Shown: one piece after another, positions 48,150-58,439 of the stretch
Layout: each line of letters starts with the position of its first letter
Position numbering within the stretch: position 1 is the stretch's first letter
Origin: Uranotaenia lowii
Lineage: Eukaryota > Arthropoda > Insecta > Diptera > Culicidae
Length of the DNA: 64,000 bases
NCBI RefSeq assembly: GCF_029784155.1
Contig: NC_073692.1
Location: 21,519,359-21,583,358 of the forward strand
Direction: 5' to 3'
Program-made: the position numbers and the translations under genes
Notes under the pieces: generated by a model
Seen by the model: the letters and a program-made list of their open reading frames with translations, nothing else
Database searches by the model: none
What the model was told of the DNA's origin: nothing

Positions 48150-50968
48150 TTTATCATTTTGAATCATTTTTATCATTTCTATCATTTTTTATCATTTTTG
48201 TCATTTTTGTCATTGTTGTCATTTTTGTCATTTTTGTCATTTTTGTCATTTTTGTCATTTTTGTCATTTTTGTCATTTTTGTCATTTTTGTCATTTTTGT
48301 CATTTTTGTCATTTTTGTCATTTTTGTCATTTTTGTCATTTTTGTCATTTTTGTCATTTTTGTCATTTTTGTCATTTTTGTCATTTTGTCATTTTTGTCA
48401 TTTTTGTCATTTTTGTCATTTTTGTCATTTTTGTCATTTTTGTCATTTTTGTCATTTTTGTCATTTTTGTCATTTTTGTCATTTTTGTCATTTTTGTCAT
48501 ATTTGTCATTTTTGTCATTTTTGTCTCTTCTTTCCATTTTTGTCATTTTTGTCATTTTTGTCATTTTTGTCATTTTTGTCATTTTTGTCATTTTTGTCAT
48601 TTTTGTCATTTTTGTCATTTTTGTCATTTTTGTCATTTTTGTCATTTTTGTCATTTTTGTCATTTTTGTTATTTTTGTCATTTTTGTCATTTTTGTCATT
48701 TTTGTCATTTTTGTCATTTTTGTCATTTTTGTCATTTTTGTCATTTTTGTCATTTTTGTCATTTTTGTCATTTTGTCATTTTTGTCATTTTTGTCATTTT
48801 TGTCATTTTTGTCATTTTTGTCATTTTTGTCATTTTTGTCATTTTTGTCATTTTTGTCATTTTTGTCATTTTTGTCATTTTTGTCATTTTTGTCATTTTT
48901 GTCATTTTTTGTCATTTTTGTCATTTTTGTCATTTTTGTCATTTTTGTCATATTTGTCATTTTTGTCATTTTTGTCATTTTTGTCTCTTCTTTCCATTTT
49001 TGTCATTTTTGTCATTTTTGTCATTTTTGTCATTTTTGTCATTTTTGTCATTTTTTGTCATTTTTGTCATTTTTGTCATTTTTGTCATTTTTGTCTTTTT
49101 GGTCATTTTTGTCATTTTTGTCATTTTTGTCATTTTTGTCATTTTTGTCATTTTTGTCATTTTTGTCATTTTGTCATTTTTGTCATTTTGTCATTTTTGT
49201 CATTTTTGTCATTTTTGTCATTTTTGTCATTTTTGTCATTTTTGTCATTTTTGTCATTTTTGTCATTTTTGTCATTTTTGTCATTTTTGTCATTTTTGTC
49301 ATTTTTGTCATTTTTGTCATTTTTGTCATTTTTGTCATTTTTGTCATTTTTGTCATTTTTGTCATTTTTGTCATTTTTGTCATTTTTGTCATTTTTGTCA
49401 TTTTTGTCATTTTTGTCATTTTTGTCATTTTTGTCATTTTTGTCATTTTTGTCATTTTTGTCATTTTTGTCATTTTTGTCATTTTTGTCATTTTTGTCAT
49501 TTTTGTCATTTTTGTCATTTTTGTCATTTTTGTCATTTTTGTCATTTTTGTCATTTTTGTCATTTTTGTCATTTTTGTCATTTTTGTCATTTTTGTCATT
49601 TTTGTCATTTTTGTCATTTTTGTCATTTTTGTCATTTTTGTCATTTTTTGTCATTTTTGTCATTTTTGTCATTTTTGTCATTTTTGTCATTTTTGTCATT
49701 TTTGTCATTTTTGTCATTTTTGTCAGTCATTTTTGTCATTTTTGTCATTTTTGTCATTTTTGTCATTTTTGTCATTTTTGTCATTTTTGTCATTTTTGTC
49801 ATTTTTGTCATTTTTGTCATTTTTGTCATTTTTGTCATTTTTGTCATTTTTGTCATTTTTGTCATTTTTGTCATTTTTGTCATTTTTGTCATTTTTGTCA
49901 TTTTTGTCATTTTTGTCATTTTTGTCATTTTTGTCATTTTTGTCATTTTTGTCATTTTTGTCATTTTTGTCATTTTTGTCATTTTTGTCATTTTTGTCAT
50001 TTTTGTCATTTTTGTCATTTTTGTCATTTTTGTCATTTTTGTCATTTTTGTCATTTTTGTCATTTTTGTCATTTTTGTCATTTTTGTCATTTTTGTCATT
50101 TTTGTCATTTTGTCATTTTTGTCATTTTTGTCATTTTTGTCATTTTTGTCATTTTTGTCATTTTTGTCATTTTTGTCATTTTTGTCATTTTTGTCATTTT
50201 TGTCATTTTTGTCATTTTTGTCATTTTTGTCATTTTTGTCATTTTGTCATTTTTGTCATTTTTGTCATTTTTGTCATTTTTGTCATTTTTGTCATTGTTG
50301 TCATTTTTGTCATTTTTGTCATTGTTGTCATTTTTGTCATTTTTGTCATTTTTGTCATTTTTGTCATTTTGTCATTTTTGTCATTTTGTCATTTTTGTCA
50401 TTTTTGTCATTTTTGTCATTTTTGTCATTTTTGTCATTTTGTCATTTTTGTCATTTTTGTCATTTTTGTCATTTTTGTCATTTTTGTCATTTTTGTCATT
50501 TTTGTCATTTTTGTCATTTTTGTCATTTTTGTCATTTTTGTCATTTTTGTCATTTTTGTCATTTTTGTCATTTTTGTCATTATTGTCATTTTTGTCATTT
50601 TTGTCATTTTTGTCATTTTGTCATTTTTGTCATTTTTGTCATTTTTGTCATTTTTGTCATTTTTGTCATTTTTGTCATTTTTGTCATTTTTGTCATTTTT
50701 GTCATTTTTGTCATTTTGTCATTTTTGTCATTTTTGTCATTTTTGTCATTTTTGTCATTTTTGTCATTTTTGTCATTTTTGTCATTTTTGTCATTTTTGT
50801 CATTTTTGTCATTTTTGTCATTTTTGTCATTTTTGTCATTTTTGTCATTTTTGTCATTTTTGTCATTTTTGTCATTTTGTCATTTTTGTCATTTTTGTCA
50901 TTTTTGTCATTTTTGTCATTTTTGTCATTTTTGTCATTTTTGTCATTTTGGTCATTTCTGTCATTTTT
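48150..50968 (-). repeat. 9-bp satellite array, unit TGACAAAAA on the minus strand, with internal duplication
   Basis: About 310 copies of ATTTTTGTC as read on plus, with degenerate TATCATTT units at the left edge and frequent 8- and 10-bp units. The rare variant block CATATTTGTC..TTGTCTCTTCTTTCCATT occurs twice (48498-48536 and 48949-48996), showing that a segment of about 450 bp was copied within the array. GTTGTC variants recur near 48213, 50293 and 50323. Long FLS, FVI and FCH frames here are not genes. Confidence 0.97.
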
Positions 50969-50971
50969 TAG

Positions 50972-51470
50972 CATTAAAAAAAATCTATATAGCGAAGGGC
51001 CACAAGTGTTTCTTGTATTTTTGAAATGATAGGCAAAAATATTTCTAAACTGAGGTTTAAATTAAGCTTTTGTTTAAACCTCAATTTGCATAATAGACAT
51101 TTGAGAGCACATCTCTAGTGAAGACTTTTAGGATTTTTTGCTACTAGTTTTTACAAAGTTTTGCATAATATTATTTTTGCTGGCCTTAAGATGATAATAA
51201 AAAAGTAAATTTTTCTTATCAGATAGAATTGTGAAAACTTTTCTCTAGCTTTTGATTTAAATTTTTATAGATTACTTCTACAAGCATAGAGGAATGTATT
51301 ATTTTGAGTTTTAATAAAACTTTTTCATACTCGTTAATGAGAAATTCACAGTAGTGCTGCGAAAAACAACAACCAAACTAGTTTTCAATGTGCATATATG
51401 TATGAAACAAAGCGGCAAGTTCTCCAAACATGCATTATCCTGATGAGATAAACTTGCTCTGCCGAGTTTC
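50972..51470 (-). repeat. inverted-duplication arm A (inner flank of satellite 48150-50968)
   Basis: The reverse complement of this stretch matches 56535-57013 over its whole length with substitutions and indels: CTCATCAGGATAATGC, TTGAAAACTAGTTTGG, AATTTCTCATTAACGAGT, ATTATCAT..AAGGCC, GCTCTCAAATGTC against GCTTTCAAATGTC, and AAACCTCAGTTTA. It also holds an 11-bp stem-loop (TGAGGTTTAAA at 51051-51061, TTTAAACCTCA at 51073-51083) not complete in arm B. Confidence 0.85.
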
Positions 51471-52963
51471 TACCATACTTTGAAAACTATAAAATATACA
51501 CACTCGTATAACCCTTCTATCTTCCAACTTCCACCAACAAATCCCCCCTCCTGCCTTTGAGATCCCCGGCAAGAATTAAAACGCACTCCACTGTATTAAA
51601 TTCACATAAAATACAAAATCGCTCGCTTCCAATTTGGTTTTCTGTACCGCAAACCTCAGCCAGACAGCAGCACCCCCCAAAAACGCTCATCCTTAACAAA
51701 GTTTCGGGAAAATCGATTCCATCATCAGCAGCAGCAAACGGCAATAAGAACTTCACCCTTTATTGGTTAACAGAAGCATAAAATCAAAAACCCCAGCCAG
51801 CAACAAAAACGCTAATTTTCCCATCCATGCACTACAGTCACTGAGTTAACTCATTCAGTTGGAATGTTTATGGTCTTCATCGTCCTGCCCTGTGTGTAGG
51901 AGACAATCCGGAAGTTTTGGGTGGGGGAGGTCCTTGGTGGGAGGGATTGAATCCGGTTCCGAACTTATGAAGGTCGGTTAATCGCAAAACTGGCACATGT
52001 ATCGATCACACGAGCAGCGATTTTTACTATTAGTCGATTGGTGTTTTTTAATTTGTTTTTTTTCGTTACCTTTCCTTAAATTGAGAATATCAAAGAAATT
52101 CCGAATAAAATGAGCCGCGGTTGATAAGACCGTCATAATTGGGCCAGGAAGCATCGCACATCATGCGCTTTATCGAGGCGTGGGACGATCATGTGTGTTC
52201 CTGATTCGTGTTCAATCCACTCAAAGCGGAAATGACGGCGATAAAAAAGGGATATGTGTGGTGTTGTGCTGGTCCGGAAATGAGAAGGCTGTGAGAAGAA
52301 ATCCACCCCATTTTCAGCACACCTTGGTTGGGCTTTAACCGTACGCCCATCTTAACACCCCTCCTAGCCTCCTCCCTCTTTCAGGGAAAAACTTCCGCGG
52401 GGAGGTGGCATAATCGTAAAAATAAAGTTTAAGAGTCGCACGCAATTTTGTTTTTCCGTGATAAGGTCTAACGGTTTTCGTCGTTAGTTTGGTGTTGCTT
52501 TTTTCCCAAAAACGGTAGCAGGTATTTGTTTGCCTTCACCATCATGTTCCCGTTTTGAAGTCGGTGTTTGTGCGTCGCTTTTCTGTCGTTTGCGTGTATT
52601 TCGGTGCTGTCCTTGGATTGTTCTTTTGTTTTTTTTCTTCAAAACACAAAAAAATCCACGACACGAAACAGTACAAATCGAAATGTTAACTTGTGACTCT
52701 TGGGACTGCAGAGATGTGTTTCCGAAGAATGAAACCATCGTCTGAGGAGGAAACGTCGAGAATCGAGTTGCAACGAAAAGGGGGGATTTTTATGGGAACA
52801 TTTCACGGTTTTTCGAGTCTTTAGTAGCACCGAATTCAAACAGCACCACATTCGTGGTTTGGAAAACTGTCAACGTGACACGTTTTTTTGGCGACCGTGA
52901 CAGTGCTAAACTGCGGAAAATTGTGGTTTATCTACTTTTGATTCTTTTCCATCATTTAGCTTT
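51471..52963. other. intergenic, no gene recognised
   Basis: Moderate GC with CA- and CT-rich stretches. Frames of 60-84 codons on both strands overlap and have no domains. Contains the primer-binding-like site at 52889-52902. Confidence 0.45.
52889..52902 (+). promoter_or_regulatory. isolated primer-binding-site-like motif
   Basis: TGGCGACCGTGACA, the same ten-base start (TGGCGACCGT) as the primer-binding site of the LTR element at 52964-56189, but on the plus strand and outside it. As I recall, this sequence is used by 412/mdg1-type gypsy elements (tRNA-Arg primer). It could mark an older, decayed LTR element whose LTR would lie to the left. No LTR pair is visible. Confidence 0.35.
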
Positions 52964-52968
52964 TGTTG
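52964..52968. repeat. target-site duplication TGTTG (left)
   Basis: Directly abuts the LTR at 52969. Repeated at 56185-56189 directly after the other LTR. Confidence 0.85.
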
Positions 52969-53133
52969 TGTGCAACATGGCTACTCACAGAGATCACCCA
53001 CCGCGCGGTACTCGTGCGCTGAACGGACAACTCGACTGATCCGGCAGACTGTTGCGTCGCGACTGGCTGGAGAAGCTATGACTGCTCTGAGAGAATATGT
53101 CGTTTACCCATACATCCGATTGTATCCCGCACA
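52969..53133 (-). repeat. 3' LTR (165 bp)
   Basis: Identical to 56020-56184. Carries a short open frame on plus (MQHGYSQRS..) with no meaning for the element, which is read on minus. Confidence 0.93.
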
Positions 53134-53148
53134 TCTTCCTTTCTCTCC
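53134..53148 (-). promoter_or_regulatory. polypurine tract
   Basis: On the minus strand GGAGAGAAAGGAAGA directly precedes the 3' LTR, as required for plus-strand priming. Confidence 0.85.
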
Positions 53149-55312
53149 GAAGAAAAATAAGCTTTTTAAAAAAAAATTTACTTCCAAATCATAATCTCTA
53201 AACCATACTAACCATACTAGCTCGTGCTCTTCCGTTACTACTGGCCATTCGTAATTCCAAACATAAGTAGAGGGCACGGCGATTGAAGTAATTTCATAGA
53301 TTCGCAATACTGCCAGTCAAAATCAGCTGGCACTGTAATTCAAAACATATCGCTCTCTTCATTGATACAAGAGAACATCAGGCGATCCCATAGGTTGCAT
53401 CAAATACATGTTTGCCAAATTGTTAATACGGGTATCGGGGAATTACTCATACAATATGTGTACGATTGTTCTTTCCTGTGGATGTGCATTTTTAATGAGA
53501 CTGACAGAATATTTCCCTAATTCCACTCTCTTCCATCTTATGATGAATTGGGTATAGTTAACACCCACGTTCACAAAGTGTGAACGCACGGAACGCACAC
53601 GAAATAAAAATGACAGTTCCGCAACCAACGTTGCCACATTGAAATCTAAGCCTTTTGTTGAACAAAAAATCTTTTTCATCTGTATTATTTGCATGAAAAT
53701 CTTAACCAACTACATTTTAGTTCTCTATAGTGAAGTCAAGCTACATCTGTGTATCAAAACTCATCAAATTTGCTTTTTAAACCTTTTTGTATCAGGTTAG
53801 TTCAAACTATAAATAGAAATCATTGCTTTTTTATAAAGTTTTTTTTTAATTCTGTTTTCTTATAATTAAATATTGTCATTCAATCATGCTTTAAAATGCT
53901 TCAAATTCTGTATTCCGAATCTAATCCTAATGTACAAATCTGTATAAAATTTTGAAAATTTGTTATCTGTGCGTACAGAATCTATCAGGTTTCAAACACT
54001 TATCAGTAGTCTTTCCGTCCAATGACAACTGCGCAAAATATTGATCTCTGGCTTAACAGAATCTATTTCAGAAATATATTGGTAAACGAGTACATTTCGG
54101 GGTAAATCGTCTATTATGGCAACCATGGTCCTCAAGTTTTACAGAACGAAAGTTTTCGCCTCGCCCGCTCTCCGTATTTCAAGCGGGGGAAATCTCACAC
54201 ACATACACACTAATGTATTACTCTTCTATCACAAGAATCATGAGCCAGACTTGCCAGATTTTTACCTTGCAATGGAACCGCGTTAAAAAAACATAAAAAT
54301 AGATGACCTGATTCGCAAAACTCAACGCAATTAATTTCAAACTATCGGAATAACTTTAGGCAGGTCTCTCATATGCTGTTAAACTAGGACTGTTTTTTCC
54401 TCCTCCCAAACTGCCTAACCAGAAAACTGTATTTGCAATTGGAACCAACTCTATTAATGTTCAACTCCATCAGCCTTTGGAAGCATATTCATCAAGAATA
54501 ATAATCCCTCTCAGGAAGGCTGCCACAAATCGAACATATTATTCAACAAATGAAACATTTATTATTATACACTGGTTTTCATTTCTTTTAATTATCATTT
54601 AAACTTTACACTGGGTATCCATTCTCTTTGTTATCTGTTTCAATGCACTTGCCTTCATGAAATACATTTTCTTGTGGAGGCGATCCTATTAATTCGCACG
54701 CTATCATTGGGCTGATTATTATAATGTTTATTTCTGAATAATTGTAATATTTTTTCTTGACTTCAACAGATTTCTTTGAAACAATCTTTTCTCTTAGTTT
54801 CTAGTTCTCCAAACTCGCATTTTCGTGTTTTATTTTTAATTCTTAATTTACCTTTTTCTCTATAACATTTGTTTTCTCAAGTTTTTTCTGTCTCTACTCT
54901 AAATATGCATTCTTTAAGTACATTTTTAAGTAGCCTTTTCAACGGACTTTCAACTCATCCATGATAATTTCTCAACACTCATTCAGTTTTAAATTACTTT
55001 ATTTATCTGTAACTGTTTTCCATCCAATGTCCGCTTTTATCATGTGGCTTTTCAAAACGTATTATTCAGGCTGTCTTTTAACTTGTCGTTTTTTTCAACA
55101 TCTCGTTTCTCTTAGCACCGTTTTTTCGCTCATGTGGCACTTTCAACACACTTTCATAAAGCTGGCCTCTGAACTCGCCATTTTTACGTGTTTTCTCAAC
55201 GCGTTATTTTTTTCTCATGCGGTCCTTCCGACTGACATCCATAAGACTGTCTTCTCAACTTGTCCTTTTCTTTACCAGCTGACATCTTAATGTGCTGTTT
55301 ATTATTTTTTTT
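53149..55312 (-). other. internal region of the LTR element, non-coding
   Basis: AT-rich, no coding frame in element orientation beyond 88 codons. From about 54950 to 55312 it contains decayed versions of the hairpin repeats (for example TTTCTCAAC and TCATGCGGTCCTTCC phrases), so the array once extended further 3' in the RNA or is eroding at that side. Confidence 0.7.
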
Positions 55313-55772
55313 ATGCGGTTCTTCCAACACGCATCTTCTCGCTGTCTTCTCGACTCGCTATATTTTTTGATGCGGTCCTCTGAACACGCATTCGTAAGGC
55401 TGTCCTCTCAACTCGCCTTTTTATTGAGCAGCTGTCCTCTCAACTCGCTGTCTTCTTTCTAATGCGGTCCTCCCAACACGCATTCATAGGGCTGTCCTCT
55501 CAACTCACCCTTAACAGCTGTCCTCTCAACTCGCTGTTGTTTTCACATGCGGTCCTCCCAACACGCATGGATAAGGCTGTCCTCTCAACTCGCCTTCTTA
55601 TTAAACAGCTGTCCTCTCAACTCGCTGTCTTTTTCTAATGCGGTCCTCCCAACACGCATTCATAGGGTTGTCCTCTCAACTCACCCTTAACAGCTGTCCT
55701 CTCAACTCGCTGTTTTTTTCACATGCGGTCCTTCCAACACGCATGGATAAGGCTGTCCTCTCAACTCGCCTT
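55313..55772 (-). repeat. array of 15 hairpins with conserved loop and covarying stems
   Basis: Tandem repeats of about 88 bp, in a higher-order period of about 177 bp. Each consists of three short hairpins. Stem types as read on plus: A AAGGC/GCCTT (55396, 55573, 55749); A' AGGGT/ACCCT (55664; a C-A mismatch in the copy at 55487); B AACAGC/GCTGTT (55513, 55689; shorter at 55429 and 55604); C AATGCG/CGCATT (55461, 55637; ATGCG/CGCAT at 55313 and 55370); C' CATGCG/CGCATG (55546, 55722). A, A' and B enclose the same 14-nt loop TGTCCTCTCAACTC; C and C' enclose the related GTCCTCCCAACA. Different stems keep their pairing while the loop stays constant. In the RNA of the element the loop core is GUUGRGAGGAC and the array begins about 230 nt after the primer-binding site, where retroelement packaging signals lie. 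Confidence 0.9.
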
Positions 55773-56003
55773 TTTCGGTAACTCGAACTCACTTAAACTT
55801 TTTTCCCGTTTTAAATATGGTAAATACTTGTAATTCTAGCAACACTGGCCTATTTTGCACCTCCGCGAAACTCAACGAATCTTTTCCGTCTGGTGGGTGA
55901 TCTCTGTTTAGGTTCGTTTTTTTCCATAAACCGACTGCTTTCACGTAGCAAAAACACCACACAAAATTCCTCTCTATGATCACGTTACCTTTAAAATCAA
56001 AGT
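55773..56003 (-). other. leader between primer-binding site and hairpin array
   Basis: On plus, GGTGGGTGATCTCTGT (55892-55907) is a perfect 16-bp inverted match to ACAGAGATCACCCACC inside the LTR (56038-56053), so the start of the RNA can pair with the leader. No coding frame is apparent. Confidence 0.75.
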
Positions 56004-56017
56004 CCTGACGGTCGCCA
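56004..56017 (-). promoter_or_regulatory. tRNA primer-binding site
   Basis: On minus TGGCGACCGTCAGG, starting with TGG (complement of tRNA 3' CCA), 2 nt after the 5' LTR. The predicted primer tRNA ends ..CCTGACGGTCGCCA. Confidence 0.85.
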
Positions 56018-56019
56018 AA

Positions 56020-56184
56020 TGTGCAACATGGCTACTCACAGAGATCACCCACCGCGCGGTACTCGTGCGCTGAACGGACAACTCGACTGATCCGGCAGAC
56101 TGTTGCGTCGCGACTGGCTGGAGAAGCTATGACTGCTCTGAGAGAATATGTCGTTTACCCATACATCCGATTGTATCCCGCACA
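56020..56184 (-). repeat. 5' LTR (165 bp)
   Basis: Identical to 52969-53133. In element orientation it begins TGTGCGGGATAC and ends CATGTTGCACA. It would carry the promoter and the R region. No clear TATA box is visible. Confidence 0.93.
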
Positions 56185-56189
56185 TGTTG
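56185..56189. repeat. target-site duplication TGTTG (right)
   Basis: Partner of 52964-52968. Confidence 0.85.
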
Positions 56190-56534
56190 CAATACTTTGT
56201 TAGTGATCAATTTAAACAGGCGATGATTAATGAAAAGCCAAAACCATTGCTATTTTTGGAGGAATTTAAAACCTTAAATGGGGTTGGATGAAAGTACGAC
56301 CTTAATGCTCTCCTATTTTAGAAAAAATTGAGGTTGTTTTTCCAAAAAAAAAACAATTACAGCATTTGACTGCTTAGACTTTTATCTCTCTTCTCAAAAA
56401 TAACGAAGAAACGAAGAAAATATCAAATTACCGATTTGATATCAGTAGTGAAAATGCCTAACTGCTTTCGAAACCTACTTTTATCTCACCTCTGCGGCAA
56501 AAGTTGTTTTTTCGTGCTGAATACGAAAGTTTCC
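56190..56534. other. intergenic, no gene recognised
   Basis: AT-rich sequence between the LTR element and arm B of the inverted duplication. Nothing recognised. Confidence 0.5.
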
Positions 56535-57013
56535 TCCAGGAAGATTGCCGAAATAAAAATTCTCATCAGGATAATGCTTGATTGGAGAACTTCCCACTTC
56601 GTTTCATATATGCACCTTGAAAACTAGTTTGGCTAATGTGTTTGGCAGCAAGTAATATTAATTTCTCATTAACGAGTTAAAAAAAGTTTAACAAAAAATT
56701 TTTTTGAATGCTTGTGAAAGTAACTTAATTAAATACAAATGAAAACCAAGGGGAAAAGTAACGGAAAGTTTCTCATTCATAAAAAAAAATTGTCATTGTT
56801 ATTATCATTCAAAGGCCTGCCAAAATAGTTTAATGCAAAAGTAAGTGATAATTGGTAGGGGCAGATACAAAAAGTCTGGTGAAAGCCATTTTATTTGAGT
56901 GTGCTTTCAAATGTCGTTTCTGCAAACTAATAAGAATAAAACTTCCATAAAACCTCAGTTTATTTCTTTAAATTTAAAAATCTTTCAACATATCATTAAA
57001 AGAAATCAACAAA
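56535..57013 (+). repeat. inverted-duplication arm B (inner flank of satellite 57014-57592)
   Basis: Diverged inverted copy of 50972-51470. Both arms directly abut a satellite block of the same unit, with mirrored orientation, so satellite plus flank were duplicated together. Confidence 0.85.
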
Positions 57014-57592
57014 CATGACAAAAATGACAAAAATGACAAAAATGACAAAAATGACAAAAATGACAAAAATGACAAAAATGACAAAAATGACAAAAATGAC
57101 AAAAATGACAAAAATGACAAAAATGACAAAAATGACAAAAATGACAAAAATGACAAAAATGACAAAAATGACAAAAATGACAAAAATGACAAAAATGACA
57201 AAAATGACAAAAATGACAAAAATGACAAAAATGACAAAAATGACAAAAATGACAAAAATGACAAAAATGACAAAAATGACAAAAATGACAAAAATGACAA
57301 AAATGACAAAAATGACAAAAATGACAAAAATGACAAAAATGACAAAAATGACAAAAATGACAAAAATGACAAAAATGACAAAAATGACAAAAATGACAAA
57401 AATGACAAAAATGACAAAAATGACAAAAATGACAAAAATGACAAAAATGACAAAAATGACAAAAATGACAAAAATGACAAAAATGACAAAAATGACAAAA
57501 ATGACAAAAATGACAAAAATGACAAAAATGACAAAAATGACACAAATGACAAAAATGACAAAAATGACAAAAATGACAAAAATGACAATTTT
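57014..57592 (+). repeat. 9-bp satellite array, unit TGACAAAAA
   Basis: About 64 copies, in phase throughout, one CACAAATGAC variant at about 57541. The final unit is TGACAATTT, the unit type of the array at 1-1324. This is the shortest array in the window. Confidence 0.97.
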
Positions 57593-58439
57593 GGTGTATT
57601 TTTACACATTCATAACTAAAAATACGTTTTTTAATCTGCAAAGTTATCTTATGCCAAATTGAACGTTGTGAAATATATTTTGTCTTTGGTTTTCAATTCG
57701 ATAGAGACGAACAAAAATCCCTATTAAAGAATTTTGTCGAATCGTTCGCGAGCCAGGAATAAGGAACTATTAGATCATACACAAATCTTTTTTTTATTTC
57801 TTTATCTGTAATTGCTAAAATCGAAATAACTTAATGAATTTTGAAATTTCAGTTTTGGTTCAACTCATAAACTTTACACTTTATCTTGTCAGTTTGGATT
57901 TGGTGACTCACGTTTCCCCACAGTTTTTCAAAATCCAAAAAAAAAAATTCTTTTTTTAAAACAGTTAGAACTAAAAAAAATTCTTTTTTTAAAACAGTTA
58001 GAACTCGGGAAATTCCTGCATTTGAAAAATAAACCAAAATTGCCTAATGATACCTTAAGAATGTAGAAAACCTTTTCATTTATTTTTTTTTTTCTTTTCA
58101 TCTTCTTTAATAGAGAAGTTGTGAAGCAAAGAAAAAAAAAGTGGGCCATGATTCCCCACTCTTCCCTAATGTTAACGATATGTATTGGCTACAGACCCTT
58201 CTTCTCTGTGCTTTTTTTTCTCTGATTTGTTACACTTTTGTCTATATTCGAGCCCATGAACAGAAAACAACATTTGGTCAGTTATCCTGATCGTTATTGA
58301 AATCATGAAAGCTATTATCGATCTCTCATAATTTATCTTTCAACTGAAGTTATTTTCTTAAGTGACCTTGACTTTGATTTTAAATTTCAAATTTTTCACA
58401 AAATCCTCTTGGTTCAAATCGGTGAAAATGTGGAGCTAT
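57593..58439. other. intergenic, no gene; 33-bp tandem duplication inside
   Basis: AT-rich. 57940-58005 contains ATTCTTTTTTTAAAACAGTT followed by AGAACT, twice in tandem with a period of 33 bp. Minus frames through it (57849-58149) are artefacts of the duplication. Confidence 0.6.

Larger units (their letters stand above)
52969..56184 (-). mobile_element. complete non-autonomous LTR retrotransposon
   Basis: A 3216-bp element on the minus strand. Both LTRs are 165 bp, identical by eye, and start TGTG and end CACA. In element orientation the order is 5' LTR (56184-56020), primer-binding site after a TT spacer (56017-56004), a leader with a hairpin array (about 55772-55313), about 2.2 kb of AT-rich internal sequence, a purine tract (53148-53134) and 3' LTR (53133-52969). 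A TGTTG duplication flanks it. The internal 2886 bp hold no gag, protease, RT or integrase frame (longest minus frame 88 codons), so it must be mobilised in trans, as LARD- or TRIM-like elements are. The primer-binding site suggests a gypsy-type partner (inference). Identical LTRs mean a recent insertion. Confidence 0.93.

Noticed and set aside
48131..51029. Frames of up to 956 codons
   Set aside because: Satellite translation.
52970..53194. 74-codon frame MQHGYSQRS.. and its twin at 56021-56203
   Set aside because: Lies in the LTRs on the strand opposite to the element; duplicated only because the LTR is.
54961..55290. 109-codon plus frame
   Set aside because: Translation of decayed hairpin repeats, antisense to the element.
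52969..56190. Reading the 56020 repeat as a TIR element (TGCAACATG ends)
   Set aside because: The apparent right-end inverted match arises from the LTR end next to the TGTTG target duplication; the LTR model also explains the primer-binding site and purine tract.
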